A DNA stretch of 64,000 nt from Isoetes taiwanensis (GCA_021234155.1 JAJEKV010000013.1:19292438-19356437); one strand, 5' to 3'; counted from the stretch's first letter, positions 1 through 11,099 are shown. The notes: generated by a model from the sequence alone, not told the origin. Translations and numbers: made by a program.

Positions 1-148
1 TGGCTTTCCCGTGTGAGCCAAAGCGTATTCCGGAATACACTTTGTCTTTCGCGTGTGAGCCAAAGCGTATTCCGGAATACACTTTGAAGCCAAAGTGTAT
101 TCGGGTCACGCTTTGGCTCACTGCGTGAAAAAAGTGTATTCACTACCG
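1..148. repeat. Palindromic tandem repeat with GTATTCCGGAATAC core
   Basis: Two direct copies of a unit of about 45 bases each contain the perfect 14-base palindrome GTATTCCGGAATAC inside a longer imperfect inverted repeat (AAAGCGTATTCC / GGAATACACTTT). A third, partly inverted copy follows up to about base 148. The stretch could be the end of a fold-back or TIR transposon cut by the window edge. No coding content was seen. Confidence 0.6.
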
Positions 149-174
149 CTTTTAGTTTTTTTAGTAGATCTTTT

Positions 175-540
175 TTGTTGCTTTTGTTATTAGTTTTCTT
201 CCTTATAACGTTTGTGTGGTCTTACAGCCAGAAAAATGTCATCACATGTCAAACCTGCTTAATGGAACAATTAAATGTTGACAGCTGGGAAAGGTGCAAA
301 GAGCTTTATCCTATCGCAACCTCAGACGAAAGGATTGTCCAGTATGCGCCAAATTTTGAATTTTGGGTATGTTTGATTTGTGTTTTATATTGTTGTTTTC
401 TTGTTACTAAGGCGTTCTTTTTGCAGAGCAAAAGAAAAACAAAAGACACGCCGGGAGGGCTTCATGCACTTGGTAAGGACAAAGACGAGAAGAGAGGACG
501 GCGAAACGTGTTACGGATTCGGAGCCCCCTCGACTTCTGA
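175..540 (+). other. Unassigned open frame, possible 5' exons of the methyltransferase relic
   Basis: A 121-codon open frame begins with a hydrophobic stretch (LLLLLVFFLITFVW) and holds a second hydrophobic stretch. That second stretch coincides with a likely short intron: GTATGT at 367 and TTTTTGCAG ending at 426, about 60 bases. If spliced, the frame loses the second hydrophobic segment. It contains a CxxC pair (ITCQTCL). No family was recognised. It lies just upstream of the methyltransferase motif IV region on the same strand, so it may be the N-terminal part of the same broken gene. That link is inference only. Confidence 0.25.
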
Positions 541-1450
541 AAGGTTCACAATGTTTGATCAAAATAACTTATTCTCTATTGTACAGCGGTGATTGCACCA
601 AATTAACCGAATCAATCAAAAAGCCCCAAGATTTTACCTTGGTAGTAGCCCGACCTTCCATATGGGTTTAAATTTGAAAGGCGGCCGCTACAACGACCAG
701 CCATTTAAAAACTCACGAAGTTTAACGCCGTCGAATGACATAAAAGCGATTCTGATGACAAAACATTGAGGTCTGGTAGTATTTCACTCAAGCATGCAAT
801 CGGTCTTGTGGAAGCTAGCTTCAAGAATCACCGGTTCATGCCCAAAATTTGGTTATGAAAATCTGGTTTGGTAAGCACTTATACGGAATACACAAGTCCT
901 TTTGTTTTCCTTACCTTTGTTTTCTTTGTTAGTTACAAGCTGTAGCATTTTTAAATTCTTGTTGGGAGTTTCTATTCGAATACGTTTCTTTTGGTGTGTA
1001 CTTAAATCCTTCTTTATTTTTAATTTCCTTAGGTACAAAACAAATATTAATTACCATGGTGGAGGCGTGACTGCTAAGTAAGGTTGAATATCTTCCGTGG
1101 CTTATTGGAGTTTTTTGTGGGCGTCTACAATGGAACACTTCAACCGGCGGCATGCGAACTTTTCAAGCGTGTTGGAGTTTCCGGTGTATTCGCGAAGTTT
1201 GCCCAGGACCCTAGTGCACAAGGAAGAATAGTGAATCACTACCAAAAGCCCACGAAACTTATTAACCATCTTACGGACATGTTCTCCGTCCGGAGATTGG
1301 CTTGACGCGTTTTCGGCTCACGGTACAACTATTGTGCACTTAAGAAGGGCCGTAATTGTTGTAGTTGTTGACATTGACAAGGAGGTCATGCAGTTCATCA
1401 AGATGAGACTTTTACGCCTTACCAACTCTGAGGGGCGAGAATCAAGAGTT
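540..1450 (+). pseudogene. Degraded beta-class DNA amino-methyltransferase (N4/N6 type)
   Basis: Three motifs of bacterial-type DNA amino-methyltransferases appear in the order typical of the beta class. First, a frame reads SGDCTKLTESIKK then DFTLVVA (about 584-650), resembling the 'GDC...VDLVVTDPPY' entry into catalytic motif IV. One frame over, DLPYGF lies at 652-669, a plausible DPPY variant. Second, HYQKPTKLINHLTDMFS (1237-1287) resembles the 'HPTQKP..L...L' motif X region. Third, after a single-base shift, SGDWLDAFSAHGTTIV (about 1292-1336) resembles the FxGxG AdoMet-binding motif I, and VVVDIDKEVMQFIKMRL follows at about 1361-1411 as motif II. The reading frame is broken at least twice. 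Introns may explain some breaks: GTAAGC at about 871, TTAG acceptors near 930 and 1032. In bacteria these enzymes methylate exocyclic amino groups of C or A. Whether this is a dead host gene, a transposon cargo or a foreign insertion is not known. Confidence 0.55.
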
Positions 1451-1459
1451 GGGGGCAAA

Positions 1460-2028
1460 GTCTAATTCCGATTTTGCTAAGATGACATCTTAGGAATCTG
1501 ACCTCCTTTACGAGCTCTTTGGAAGCGAAGCTACATTTGCAGAGTGAAAGAAGTTGCTCTAGCTACAATACACAGGCGACCACCAAACACGAGAAAAGCC
1601 TAAGTCACGGAGAAAGGTGAAGCGATAGAAACTAGTCAAGCTGAGAGCAGCAAGAAGAATGAAGAAGATTCTAATTTTAGATCTCGACGGATTTTTTGTT
1701 GTGGCTCTTGATTGACATCTATTATTTATTGCCATTATTGGCCATTATTGATATAACACAAAACCGGTAATGAAATTATTATTATTATGTTTACTAAATT
1801 TGTGTTTCTTGTACATCGACCTCTAATAAATTCGTGCTCATGTCTCAATTCGCTATTTTCATGTGCTTAACTCTAAAAAACCAAAGTCCTGTCCAAAGAG
1901 CCAAAAAAAAAACTGATACTCCTGAAACTTTGAACCTCTCTTAAAAAAGCCCAATTTCTGAAGTGTCGTGCTTTTTCTAAAGGAATCTTTGAAAGCGGAG
2001 GCTGCAACACTCGGGTTTAATTTTTAAC
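1460..2028. other. No recognised gene
   Basis: Beyond the methyltransferase relic the sequence is AT-rich without a clear frame. A short peptide ending in KKILILDLDGFFVVALD (about 1650-1708) resembles the start of a HAD/FCP1-type domain but is too short to call. Weak similarity to the end of the gag-element internal region may begin near 1900. Confidence 0.3.
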
Positions 2029-2130
2029 CTTGTTAATACTGCATTTTTTCTACGTATGCCCTGGGCAAATCCCTCTAAAACCGAATTGGATGATCCGCAA
2101 ACCACGATTTTTTAATGGGGGGACCAGCTT

Positions 2131-2881
2131 TGTTTCGTTTGGGCCCTATGTTGGCTGGTTAATAACATTTTATATTTTGTAAAATTGCCTACATTTGGTT
2201 TTCTACAGCTATCATTTTTCCTAAGTTTTATTTGAGCTAAGCCCCAATAACCGAAATTTTCCCTCCCAAGATACCATGCTCTTTTCTTTTCAATAAGTTG
2301 TCCCAAGATTGGGATGCCGTGTGATATTTTGGGCATGTATGCCGAGAAAGAAAGATCCATTGCAAAATTTTTGGAGTCGGTTTTCGGTGCAGAAGCTTTT
2401 ATAAGGGCAGCACTTGCATGACAGAAAGACACAGGCCAGCGAGCAAGATTGCTCCAAGCTTTGTCAAAATTATGTGAACTTTGATTGCCTCTATATTGAA
2501 CTTTGATTTCCACTTTTCTATGCCTAAATTGTTGCCTCTCTATTGAACTTTTGATTTCCGTTTTTTTTTTTTTGCTTATATCGTTTGAACTTGAGTACCT
2601 TCTCTGTTTTTCGGATCCAAATTGAATGCAACAGTAGAGTTTGCTCCACTTCTGTTTCATTTGTCGTCCTTACAATATGCAAATATAGCTTCAATCCTTA
2701 CTAAATTTCTTGCTAAATGCTTGTATCATGAATAATGCCGTTTAACTCTTTTGTCTTATCGAAGGGCTCGAATAGTGTCTTCTAGAAGGGCTTGAATAGT
2801 GCCTGAACTATTCTGGAGGTTCTGACCATTGTTTAGAACTCCGAATAGTGTGTTGGCCCAGAACCAGACTGAGGCCAAACA
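2131..2881 (+). repeat. LTR 1 of the gag-only array
   Basis: Begins TGTTTCGTTTGGG and ends GCCAAACA, so the ends are partly inverted (TGTTT/AAACA). It contains a short internal duplication around TATTGAACTTTGATTTCC. It is preceded by the G-rich tract ATGGGGGGACC and by about 100 bases matching the end of the internal region. A further unit therefore once lay to the left. Confidence 0.85.
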
Positions 2882-2885
2882 TATT

Positions 2886-2905
2886 TGGAGGTTCTACCGA
2901 GATTC
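2886..2905 (+). promoter_or_regulatory. Primer-binding site, tRNA-Gln-like (unit 1)
   Basis: TGGAGGTTCTACCGAGATTC starts four bases after the LTR end. Its complement parses as a tRNA 3' end: T-loop end GAAT, T-stem CTCGG, acceptor TAGAACC, discriminator T, then CCA. This fits plant tRNA-Gln (acceptor starting GGTTCTA). It is the key evidence that the flanking 750-base repeats are LTRs. Confidence 0.8.
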
Positions 2906-2956
2906 TTACCTGGATCTAAAATTTGGGCTCATTTTTTAGATGTACATTGAGCAGTC

Positions 2957-4665
2957 ATGGGAGATGAAGATTTGCGTTGCTATTGTTGCCAGTTTCGAGA
3001 AATCTTGATGCAAATTCACGATGATATTCCATTTCATCATTTGCTTGGATGCTTTATACGTGGCTTGCAATACTGGCCTGAAGTTTACTTGCAGATGGAT
3101 TCTTATTTCCAACAAGGAGTCTTTGACAATTGGATGCAGGTCTTTCATATGGTCAAGGACATTGCAGGCAAGATAAACCATTCACAGCCCATATCAGATC
3201 TTGAACTTGATGAACACGATGATAATGATATGCCTGACTTGCAATCTATAACAAGCGAAGAATCTGAGGTATGTGCTTATTGTGATTCGTTAGGCCACAT
3301 TGTTAATGAGTGCCAAATATTAGAATTCTATAATTTGAAAGTAGCTGAGGTTGAAGCTTGCAGCTATTGCAATTTAAAAAGGCACAAAGTTGGTGAGTGC
3401 CAAGTATTAGAATACTGTAAATTGCATAATCTATGCACCTACTGCAAGATGCAACGTCATTCGATACAAGAGTGTCAGCAGGCTAGTGATTTTCATAGGG
3501 ATTTTCATGAGCATCAAAGGTAGAAATTAGCTTCAAATATCAACTTTAAATGTGAAGTGCGAAGGCCAGATTTTTCATATGGACAGGAACATGTATTATC
3601 AAACCTTTTTGATTTGCCGGAATCCTCTACTAGTGTGTCAGATGAAGTAGAGAACTTAAATGCATATCGTCGCTCTTGTCTAGCAGATGGCTTAGTCATT
3701 CGAGAGGTCGATCTTATATCATATCATAAATGCGATTTAAAGGAAATGTCAAATGAAGAAGGTTCCGGAGGAGACTGCAATTTTTGACATGCGAGCATTT
3801 GTCTTGTTTTGAAGATCCATGGCATTACGAATGCCGAAGGGTTTAAGCCGCTGTATGCCCATGCCTCAAGTAAATATTGGACAAATTAATGGAGTTGATC
3901 CACAAGTGAACAATGCACCAAAAAGAATGTGATGGAGATGGCGAGGTAAGTTTTGATATTTGAGATCTTTTGAAGAACGATTACATGAAGAAGGCGGCAT
4001 ATCACAAGCATCAGCTTGCCATCTCAGACCTATGTATATTGAATATAATGGTGCCATAAGCCTTACTGCTACTCCTTCCAGCACAACTGCCTTTGCTCAC
4101 AAACCCTCAGTTGTCCCCAAAGCATTGCTACCTACTACAGCCAGTACGAATTCTTCCGTTTATAACATCCACTTTGAGCAAACACTCTACCCTCTATTGC
4201 CTGCTATCAGTGAAAATAATTGCCCTACCAAAACCATTTCGTTTGATCATACCTTGCCAGTGCCAAAGACAATGTGGATGCCTCTCAATCTTCATTGCTC
4301 TGCTCAGATTGATAATTCTTCAAGAGTTCATCTTTTGCAGGCGTCGCCCATGTTGATACTTTCTTCGCTGTTAAAACATTTTCCATGTTGCCTTACGCTA
4401 GATCTAATCACGCTTAAAATCAATTTAATGCGCCTATTTTTTGCTCAGAGATTTGATCTATTGTCCAGTTATAGATGCTCTCAGCATTTTGGCATGTCTC
4501 CTGATCAAATCCTTGTTCCATCATCTGAATCGTCATTTATCCCTATGCAAAAACCTCATTCTATTTCTGCTCAAACAAATCCTTATTCTGAACATGCCTT
4601 TTCTCTATCCCCGTCATTGGCTATTGCACATCACATCTTATACTCTGTCAAAAACATTTTTGTAG
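2957..4665 (+). pseudogene. Gag-like protein with CCHC knuckles, unit 1 (broken)
   Basis: The intact 5' part is 188 codons from the ATG at 2957. It has a Gag-capsid-like region (FREILMQIHDD, WPEVYLQMDSYF) followed by three zinc knuckles, CAYC..GHIVNEC, CSYC..HKVGEC and CTYC..HSIQEC. The frame ends at a TAG at 3521-3523 where the sister copy has CAG. Downstream the same protein can be followed in shifting frames (3557-3787, 3960 onward), including a long Ser/Pro-rich C-terminal region. Compared with unit 2 this copy keeps a 10-base stretch near 3199 that unit 2 has lost. Each copy is therefore broken where the other is whole. Confidence 0.75.
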
Positions 4666-4893
4666 AAACAACTTCTGGGTTATTGGGTGATCCTTCACCT
4701 GCTACAGAAATGCCTTTCAAAACATCAAAAAAATTCTCTGAAGCCTTGCTTTCATCTCAGAATTGCCTGCAAACTTTTCTTTTGCATTTCATCCAAGCTA
4801 ATACTGCATTTTTGCTAAACAGATGCCCTAGCGGTCCCTCTAAAAGGTGGATGATGATCTGCAAACCACGATTTTCTGGTGAGGGGACCTGAT

Positions 4894-5642
4894 TGTTCGT
4901 TTGGGCCTATGTTGGCCCGTTGGCCAACATTTTATATTTTGTAAAATTGCCTACATTTGGTTTTCTACAGTTATCATTTTTCCTAAGTTTTATTTGAGCT
5001 AATCCCCAATAACCGGAATTTTCCCTCCCAAGATACCATGCCCTTTTCTTTTCAATAAGTTGTCCCAAGATTGGGATGCCGTGTGATATTTTGGGCATGT
5101 ATGCCGAGAAAGAAAGATCCATTGCAAAATTTTTGGAGTCGGTTTTCGGTGCAGAAGCTTTTATAAGGGCAGCACTTGCATGACAGAAGACACAGACCAG
5201 CGAGCAAGATTGCTCCAAGCTTTGTCAAAATTATGTGAACTTTGATTGCCTCTATATTGAACTTTGATTTCCACTTTTCCATGCCTAAATCGTTGCCTCT
5301 CTATTGAACTTTGATTTCCGTTTTTTTTTTTTATGCTTACATCGTTCGAACTTGAGTACTTTCTTTGTTTTTCGGATCAAAATTGAATGCAACAGCAGAG
5401 TTTGCTCCATTTCTGTTTCATTTTTCGTCCTTACAATATGCAAATATAGCTTCAATCCTGGCTAAATTTCTTGCTAAATGCTTGTATCCTGAGTAATGTC
5501 GTTTAACTCTTTCGTCTTAGAGAAGGGCTAGAATAGTGTCTTATAGAAGGGCTTGAATAGTGCCTGAACTATTCTGGAGGTTCTGACCATTATTTAAAAC
5601 TCCAAGCAGTGTGTTGGCCCAGAACCAGGCTGAGGCCAAACA
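4894..5642 (+). repeat. LTR 2 of the gag-only array
   Basis: Same family as LTR 1 and LTR 3, starting TGTTCGTTTGGG and ending GCCAAACA. It lies between the two internal regions and is shared by both units, acting as the 3' LTR of the first and the 5' LTR of the second. The preceding tract GTGAGGGGACC is the likely polypurine tract. Confidence 0.85.
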
Positions 5643-5646
5643 TATT

Positions 5647-5666
5647 TGGAGGTTCTACCGAGATTC
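5647..5666 (+). promoter_or_regulatory. Primer-binding site, tRNA-Gln-like (unit 2)
   Basis: The sequence and spacing after the LTR are identical to unit 1 (TGGAGGTTCTACCGAGATTC, four bases after the LTR end). Confidence 0.8.
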
Positions 5667-5717
5667 TTCCCTGTCTCTAAAATTTGGGCTCATTTTTTAG
5701 ATGTACACTGAGCAGTC

Positions 5718-7402
5718 ATGGGACAAGAAGATTTGCGTTGCTATTGTTGCCAGTTTCGAGAAATCTTAATGCAAATTCACGATGACATTCCATTTCATCA
5801 TTTGCTTGGATGCTTTATACATGGCTTGCAATACTGGCCTGAAGTTTACTTGCAGATGGATTCTTATTTCCAACAAGGAGTCTTTGACAATTGGATGCAG
5901 GTCTTTCATATGGTCAAGGATATTGCAAGCAAGATAAACCATTCACAGCCCATATCAGTGATGAACACGATGAAAATGATATGCCTGACTTGCAATCTAT
6001 GGCAAGCGAAGAATCTGAGGTATGTGCTTATTGTGATTTGTTAGGCCATATTGTTAATGATTGCCAAGTATTAGAATTCCATAATTTGAAAGCAGCTGAG
6101 GTTGAAGCTTGCAGCTATTGCAATTTAAAAGGGCACAAAGTTGGTGAGTGCCAAGTATTAGAATACTGTAAATTGCATAATCTATGCACCTACTGCAAGA
6201 TGCAAGGTCATTCGATACAAGAGTGTCAACAGGCTAGTGATTTTCACAGGGATTTGCATGAGCATCAAAGGCAGAAATTAGCTTCAAATATCAACTTTAA
6301 ATGTGAAGTGCGAAGGCCAGATTTTTCATATGCACAGGAACATGTATTATCAAACCTTTTTGATTTGCCGGAATCCTCTACTAGTGTGTCAGATGAAGTA
6401 GAGAACTTAAATGCATATCGTGGCTCTTGTCTAGCAGATGGCTTAGTCATTCAGAGGTCTGATGCAGCTTATATCATTCAGAAATGCGATTTAAAGGAAA
6501 TGTCAAATGAAGAAGGTTCTGAGGAGACGCACGAATTTTTTGACATGCCAGAGCATTTGTCTTGTTTTGAAGATCCATGGCATTCTGAATGCCAGAAGGG
6601 TTTAAGCTGTATGCCCATGCCTCAAGTAAATATTGGACAAATTAATGGAGTTGATCCACAAGTGAACAATCCTGCACCAAAAGAATGTGATGGAGATGAC
6701 GAGGTAAGTTTTGATATTGCAGATCTTTTTGAAGAACCAGTACATGAAGAAGGCGGCATATCACAAGCATCAGCTTGCCATCTCAGACCTATGTATATTG
6801 AATATAATGGTGCCATAAGCCTTACTGCTACTCCTTCCAGCACAACTGCCTTTGCTCACAAACCCTCAGTTGTCCCCAAAGCATTGCTACCTACTACAGC
6901 CAGTACGAATTCTTCCGTTTATAACATCCACTTTGAGCAAACACTCTACCCTCTATTGCCTGCTATCAGTGAAAATAATTGCCCTACCAAAACCATTTCG
7001 TTTGATCATACCTTGCCAGTGCCAAAGACAATGTGGATGCCTCTCAATCTTCATTGCTCTGCTCAGATTGATAATTCTTCAAGAGTTCATGCTGCAAGAC
7101 GTACTGCCCATGTTGATACTACTGCTGTTAAAACATTTTCCATGTTGCCTTCTGCTAGATCTAATCCTGCCAAATCAATTGTCTGCCTATTTTTTGCTCC
7201 GAGATTTGATCTATTGTCCAGTTATAGATGCTCTCAGCATTTTGGCATGTCTCCTGATCAAATCCTTGTTCCATCATCTGAATCGTCATTTATCCCTATG
7301 CAAAAACCTCATTCTATTTCTGCTCAAACAAATCCTTATTCTGAACATGCCTTTTGGCTATTGCACATCACATCTTATACTCTGTCAAAAACATTTTTGT
7401 AG
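5718..7402 (+). pseudogene. Gag-like protein with CCHC knuckles, unit 2 (one frameshift)
   Basis: The capsid-like start runs from the ATG at 5718. A 10-base deletion relative to unit 1, near 5958, shifts the frame. From there a 503-codon open frame (ORF start 5891) carries three knuckles (CAYC..GHIVNDC, CSYC..GHKVGEC, CTYC..GHSIQEC), an acidic middle and a Ser/Thr/Pro-rich tail ending at 7402. All three knuckles keep the C-x2-C-x4-H-x4-C spacing, and unlike unit 1 all retain the Gly before the His. No protease or polymerase motif follows before LTR 3. Confidence 0.8.
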
Positions 7403-7632
7403 AAACAACTTCTGGATTATTGGGTGATCCTTCACCTGCTACAGAAATGCCTTTCAAAACATCAAAAAAATTCTCTGAAGCCTTGCTTTCATCTCAGAAT
7501 TGCCTGCAAACTTTTCTTTTGCATTTCATCCAAGCTAATACTGCATTTTTGCTTCTGTATGCCCTAAGCAATCCCTCTAAAACCGGAATTGGATGATCTG
7601 CAAACCCTGATTTTCGGCTGAGGGGACCAGCC

Positions 7633-8388
7633 TGTTTCGTTTGGGCCTATGTTGGCCCGTTGGCCAACATTTTATATTTTGTAAAATTGCCTACATTTGG
7701 TTTTCTACAGCTATCATTTTTCCTAAGTTTTATTTGAGTTAAGCCCCCCAATAACCGGAATTTTCCCTCCCAAGATACCATGCTCTTTTCTTTTCAATAA
7801 GTTGTCCCAAGATTGGGATGCCGTGTGATATTTTGGGCATGTATGCCGAGAAAGAAAGATCCATTGCAAAATTTTTGAGTCGGTTTTTTGGTCGCGAAGC
7901 TTTTATAAGGGCAAGCACTTGCATGACGAGAAGATTATTGCACCCGGTGAGCAAGATTGCTCCAAGCTTTGTCAAAATTATGTGAACTTTGATTGCCTCT
8001 ATATTGAACTTTGATTTCCACTTTTCCATGCCTAAATCGTTGCCTCTCTATTGAACTTTGATTTCCGTTTTTTTTTTAATGCTTACATCGTTCGAACTTG
8101 AGTACTTTCTCTGTTTTTCGGATCAAAATTGAATGCAACAGCAGAGTTTGCTCCATTTCTGTTTCATTTTTCGTCCTTACAATATGCAAATATAGCTTCA
8201 ATCCTGGCTAAATTTCTTGCTAAATGCTTGTATCCTGAGTAATGTCGTTTAACTCTTTCGTCTTAGAGAAGGGCTAGAATAGTGTCTTATAGAAGGGCTT
8301 GAATAGTGCCTGAACTATTCTGGAGGTTCTGACCATTATTTAAAACTCCAAGCAGTGTGTTGGCCCAGAACCAGGCTGAGGCCAAACA
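7633..8388 (+). repeat. LTR 3 of the gag-only array
   Basis: Starts TGTTTCGTTTGGG, ends GCCAAACA and then runs into unrelated sequence (CCCTCCC), marking the right edge of the array. No matching target-site duplication can be tested because the left edge is degraded. Confidence 0.85.
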
Positions 8389-8649
8389 CCCTCCCTAAAA
8401 TAAAAGCTATAACCTAAAAAAGAAAAAAAAAGGGAAATTCGTGTCTCGTAGAGAATCCGACAAATAAAAATCTGGCAAGACGCTTTTATGACAAAACAAT
8501 GTCTTCCCTTCCAATTTCCTATATCCTTAAATTATTAGACGGGCCCATATCCGTCTCTTTTTGTCCATATGTGTAAATTTTGAGAAATTGTCGGACACAT
8601 CCGCTCAAACCTACCTCTGTATTTCCCGAACAGAGGTGTATTGTTCCAT

Positions 8650-8834
8650 GGAAGAAGTAATAATAGAAGAGGAGGATGAACTCCAGATTTATGTTATATC
8701 TCTTCTCTGTCATCTCTGATTTGTGCTTCATTGTCATGTTAGTAGAATGAGGACTTAATCCACTGCATATACTTTGCAGTTTGCTTTGCCTTGATACTGA
8801 GATTCTGATGTGTGCATACGAAATCAGTCTACAT
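8650..8834 (+). repeat. Copy of the LTR-like repeat also at 10312-10494
   Basis: About 185 bases match 10312-10494 with scattered changes. Shared words include CCAGATTTATGTTATATCTC and GATGTGTGCATACGAAATCA. The second copy lies inside a probable copia-type LTR, so this is probably an LTR fragment. Confidence 0.7.
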
Positions 8835-9998
8835 GTTTGGTGGCTTCGTCTGGACAAGCAGCATTTTACTGGCATGATTTTATGATAATGACCTCCACCA
8901 TATGTAGCAGCATAAACTCCACCATATGTAGCAACATAAAGAGAAAGGGAGTGATTTGCATACTTATTCCTTCTTTCAAGTCATTATAACGCAGAATAAG
9001 ATGTATGATTCCCCTTATAATAAAAGCATTTCAAGGATTTCCCAAGAATATGAAATTGTTTGCTTCTATTCTTCTTTTGCCTGGCCAGCATGATAAGATA
9101 GAGTTTCGAATCCCTGCTCTTAAGCAATGTTATTTTGAATCCCTGCATTTAAACAATGTTAATTCTTCCATAGCCACCTACTCTTTTGCTAGAAACCCCA
9201 ATTGCTTGAAATTTCATTGAAACCGAAGAAGTGTTTCAAGATGCACAAGACTGTGATTGAAGATGATCTCTCGCTTGAAATTTCCATGGAAGTGGAACGG
9301 TGTCCAAGTATAGATGGTGGTCACCAGGACACCCATATCATGGCTAGATGTGCCAAGTATCTAGCATACTTTTATCTTGATCCATAAACTTGTTGCTGTA
9401 AATTTCAGTGTTCATAAGTGGCTAAAGATAGATGCATCAGATGCGAGCATCTAAAACATCTAAAGGTTCGAAGCATCTATCATTTTAGATGCGGGAAAGA
9501 TGCGTTTAATAATTTAAATTTCAGCATTGCATTGCAAACTTGCAATACATTATGCAACATCAAAAGATGGTATGGTAGTTGCAGAAAATGCTCTAGATGC
9601 CAAGAATGTCTGAACAAATAAAAAAAAATTTGAGCATCGACGAACCTGCAATGTGGACCGTTTTTTGCTTGTAGCACACTTGCTGGATGGCAAGAATGCC
9701 AATCAATGGATAATAACAGGTTAATCTTTGCTAAAATCCAAAAAAACTTCCTACTGCCCTAAATCATCACAATGATTTAAAAAACTCCTCAAATCCGACC
9801 CAAAGAGCCGTTGGAGTCGCCGAAATAGAGATTTAAGGGTTTAACATCTGTATCCGATCAGTTTCTAGCCTAAAAAATGGATCGATTTGGTGTTTTTCAC
9901 GCATCCGACAAAAAACGCCGTTGTTTTTCTGGTAAGGAAAAAATGGTCAAAAAGTTAAAAAAAAATATTGTCCACATCTTTGGTTAGCCACGTGTCGA
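8835..9998. other. No recognised gene
   Basis: AT-rich sequence with only short chance frames. A hairpin-forming GCATCTATCATTTTAGATGC lies near 9471-9490. I see no domain, RNA gene or clear transposon end. Confidence 0.4.
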
Positions 9999-10552
9999 TG
10001 TTATATTGGTTTTATAAGTAAGCATTTTCTCGTTCAATATCCAAGTAAGCATTTCATATTGTTATTGTAAACTGTGAAAAGATTGGAGCGTTGTCATTTT
10101 TTAGTGTAGTTGTAGAACTTATGGACTTGAAGGGATATAAAAGTCTTTATATCATATTTTTCAATGGTTAGAGTCGTGATGAGGTGGTATGATCTGGAAG
10201 GACATGTAATGGAGGAGATTTGTTGTGTAAGTTTTAAGAGAGGGGTACGTCTCCTCATTCTCTCTCACACACTCTTGTTCCTTGAAGAAATGATTTGTAT
10301 AGAGTGTTCATGAAAGAAGTAATAATAGAAAAGAAGGGTGAACCTCCAGATTTATGTTATATCTCTTCTCTGTCATCTCTAATTTGTGCTTTATTGACTT
10401 GTTAGTAGAATGAGGATTTAATTTACTGCATAGACTTTACAGTTTGCTTTGCTTTGATGCTGAGATTCTGATGTGTGCATACGAAATCAGTCTTCACCCT
10501 CGCTAGTAAGTTCTTGTTATCAAGTGTGATCAAATATTTAATTTCTCCAACA
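9999..10552 (+). repeat. Probable solo copia-type LTR
   Basis: The right end AATTTCTCCAACA is typical of Ty1/copia LTRs. A TATA-like GATATAAAAG lies near 10134, and the sequence around 10312-10494 recurs at 8650. The left end is less sure; TGTTATATTGG at 9999 is the best candidate. No primer-binding site or internal region follows, so if this is an LTR it is a solo one. No matching 5-base target duplication was found at these edges. Confidence 0.45.
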
Positions 10553-11039
10553 CATACAAGGCATATAGCTCTTTACCCACAGAGATCTGCTCTACAGATA
10601 CATTATGAATATGCACTTTGAAATGCAGTTTGCTTGTCCTTCAAGCAAAAAACCCACTATTCCCTCAAAGTCATGCAGTCTACTTTCTCGCAGAGCCTTG
10701 CACATACTGATCGCACCAGCTGGTCTCTCTCAGTTCCATCCTAGATAATTTTCGATTTTGACATTGGCACTTGCTGCACTCTTGGCATCCAATCGCATAA
10801 CTGCTTCACATGAAGATGATCAAGCGAAGAGCCACGCTCTAAAGCAACCACCCCAGCATGGCAGTTCTCCTTCATGAACTAGATCATACAATCATATAAC
10901 GCCTGTGGAACATCACAACTGCGAAACACAATAGTCACAGACACATCTAGAAAGGTAGGAATTGCACGTCTTTCTCACTTCCCCCAGATCCAATATCGAC
11001 CCCAACATTCTTACCAAAATGAAGGAAGTTAGATCTATG
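10553..11039. other. No clear gene, possibly the upstream part of LINE-A
   Basis: No open frame of note. The sequence leads into the linker between the endonuclease and reverse transcriptase of LINE-A without a visible boundary, so part of it may be decayed LINE sequence. Confidence 0.3.
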
Positions 11040-11099
11040 CTCCAGGAAGATCCATAAAATCACAGCCTTCAAATTGGAGAAGAATTAATTGAGAGACAC

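Larger units (their letters stand above)
2029..8388 (+). mobile_element. Tandem array of a gag-only LTR retroelement (TR-GAG-like)
   Basis: The array reads: end of an internal region (2029-2130), LTR (2131-2881), internal (2882-4893), LTR (4894-5642), internal (5643-7632), LTR (7633-8388). The three LTRs are 751, 749 and 756 bases, start TGTTyG and end GCCAAACA. Each complete internal region opens with a primer-binding site and closes with a G-rich tract (GGGGACC). The only protein coded is Gag-like with three CCHC knuckles. There is no protease, reverse transcriptase or integrase, so the element must have been mobilised in trans. Such gag-only elements are known as TR-GAGs. The head-to-tail layout with shared LTRs suggests unequal exchange between LTRs. 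LTR2 and LTR3 share variants that LTR1 lacks, for example around GAGTAATGTCG and GAGAAGGGCTAG. Confidence 0.85.

Noticed and set aside
1637-1710. KKILILDLDGFFVV peptide as a HAD/FCP1 phosphatase exon
   Set aside because: Only about 20 residues, ends in a stop, and no further motif of the family is present nearby.
9090-9125. TTTCGAATCCC as the B box of a SINE or tRNA gene
   Set aside because: No A box at the right distance, no tRNA cloverleaf, and no poly-A or repeat copy in the window.
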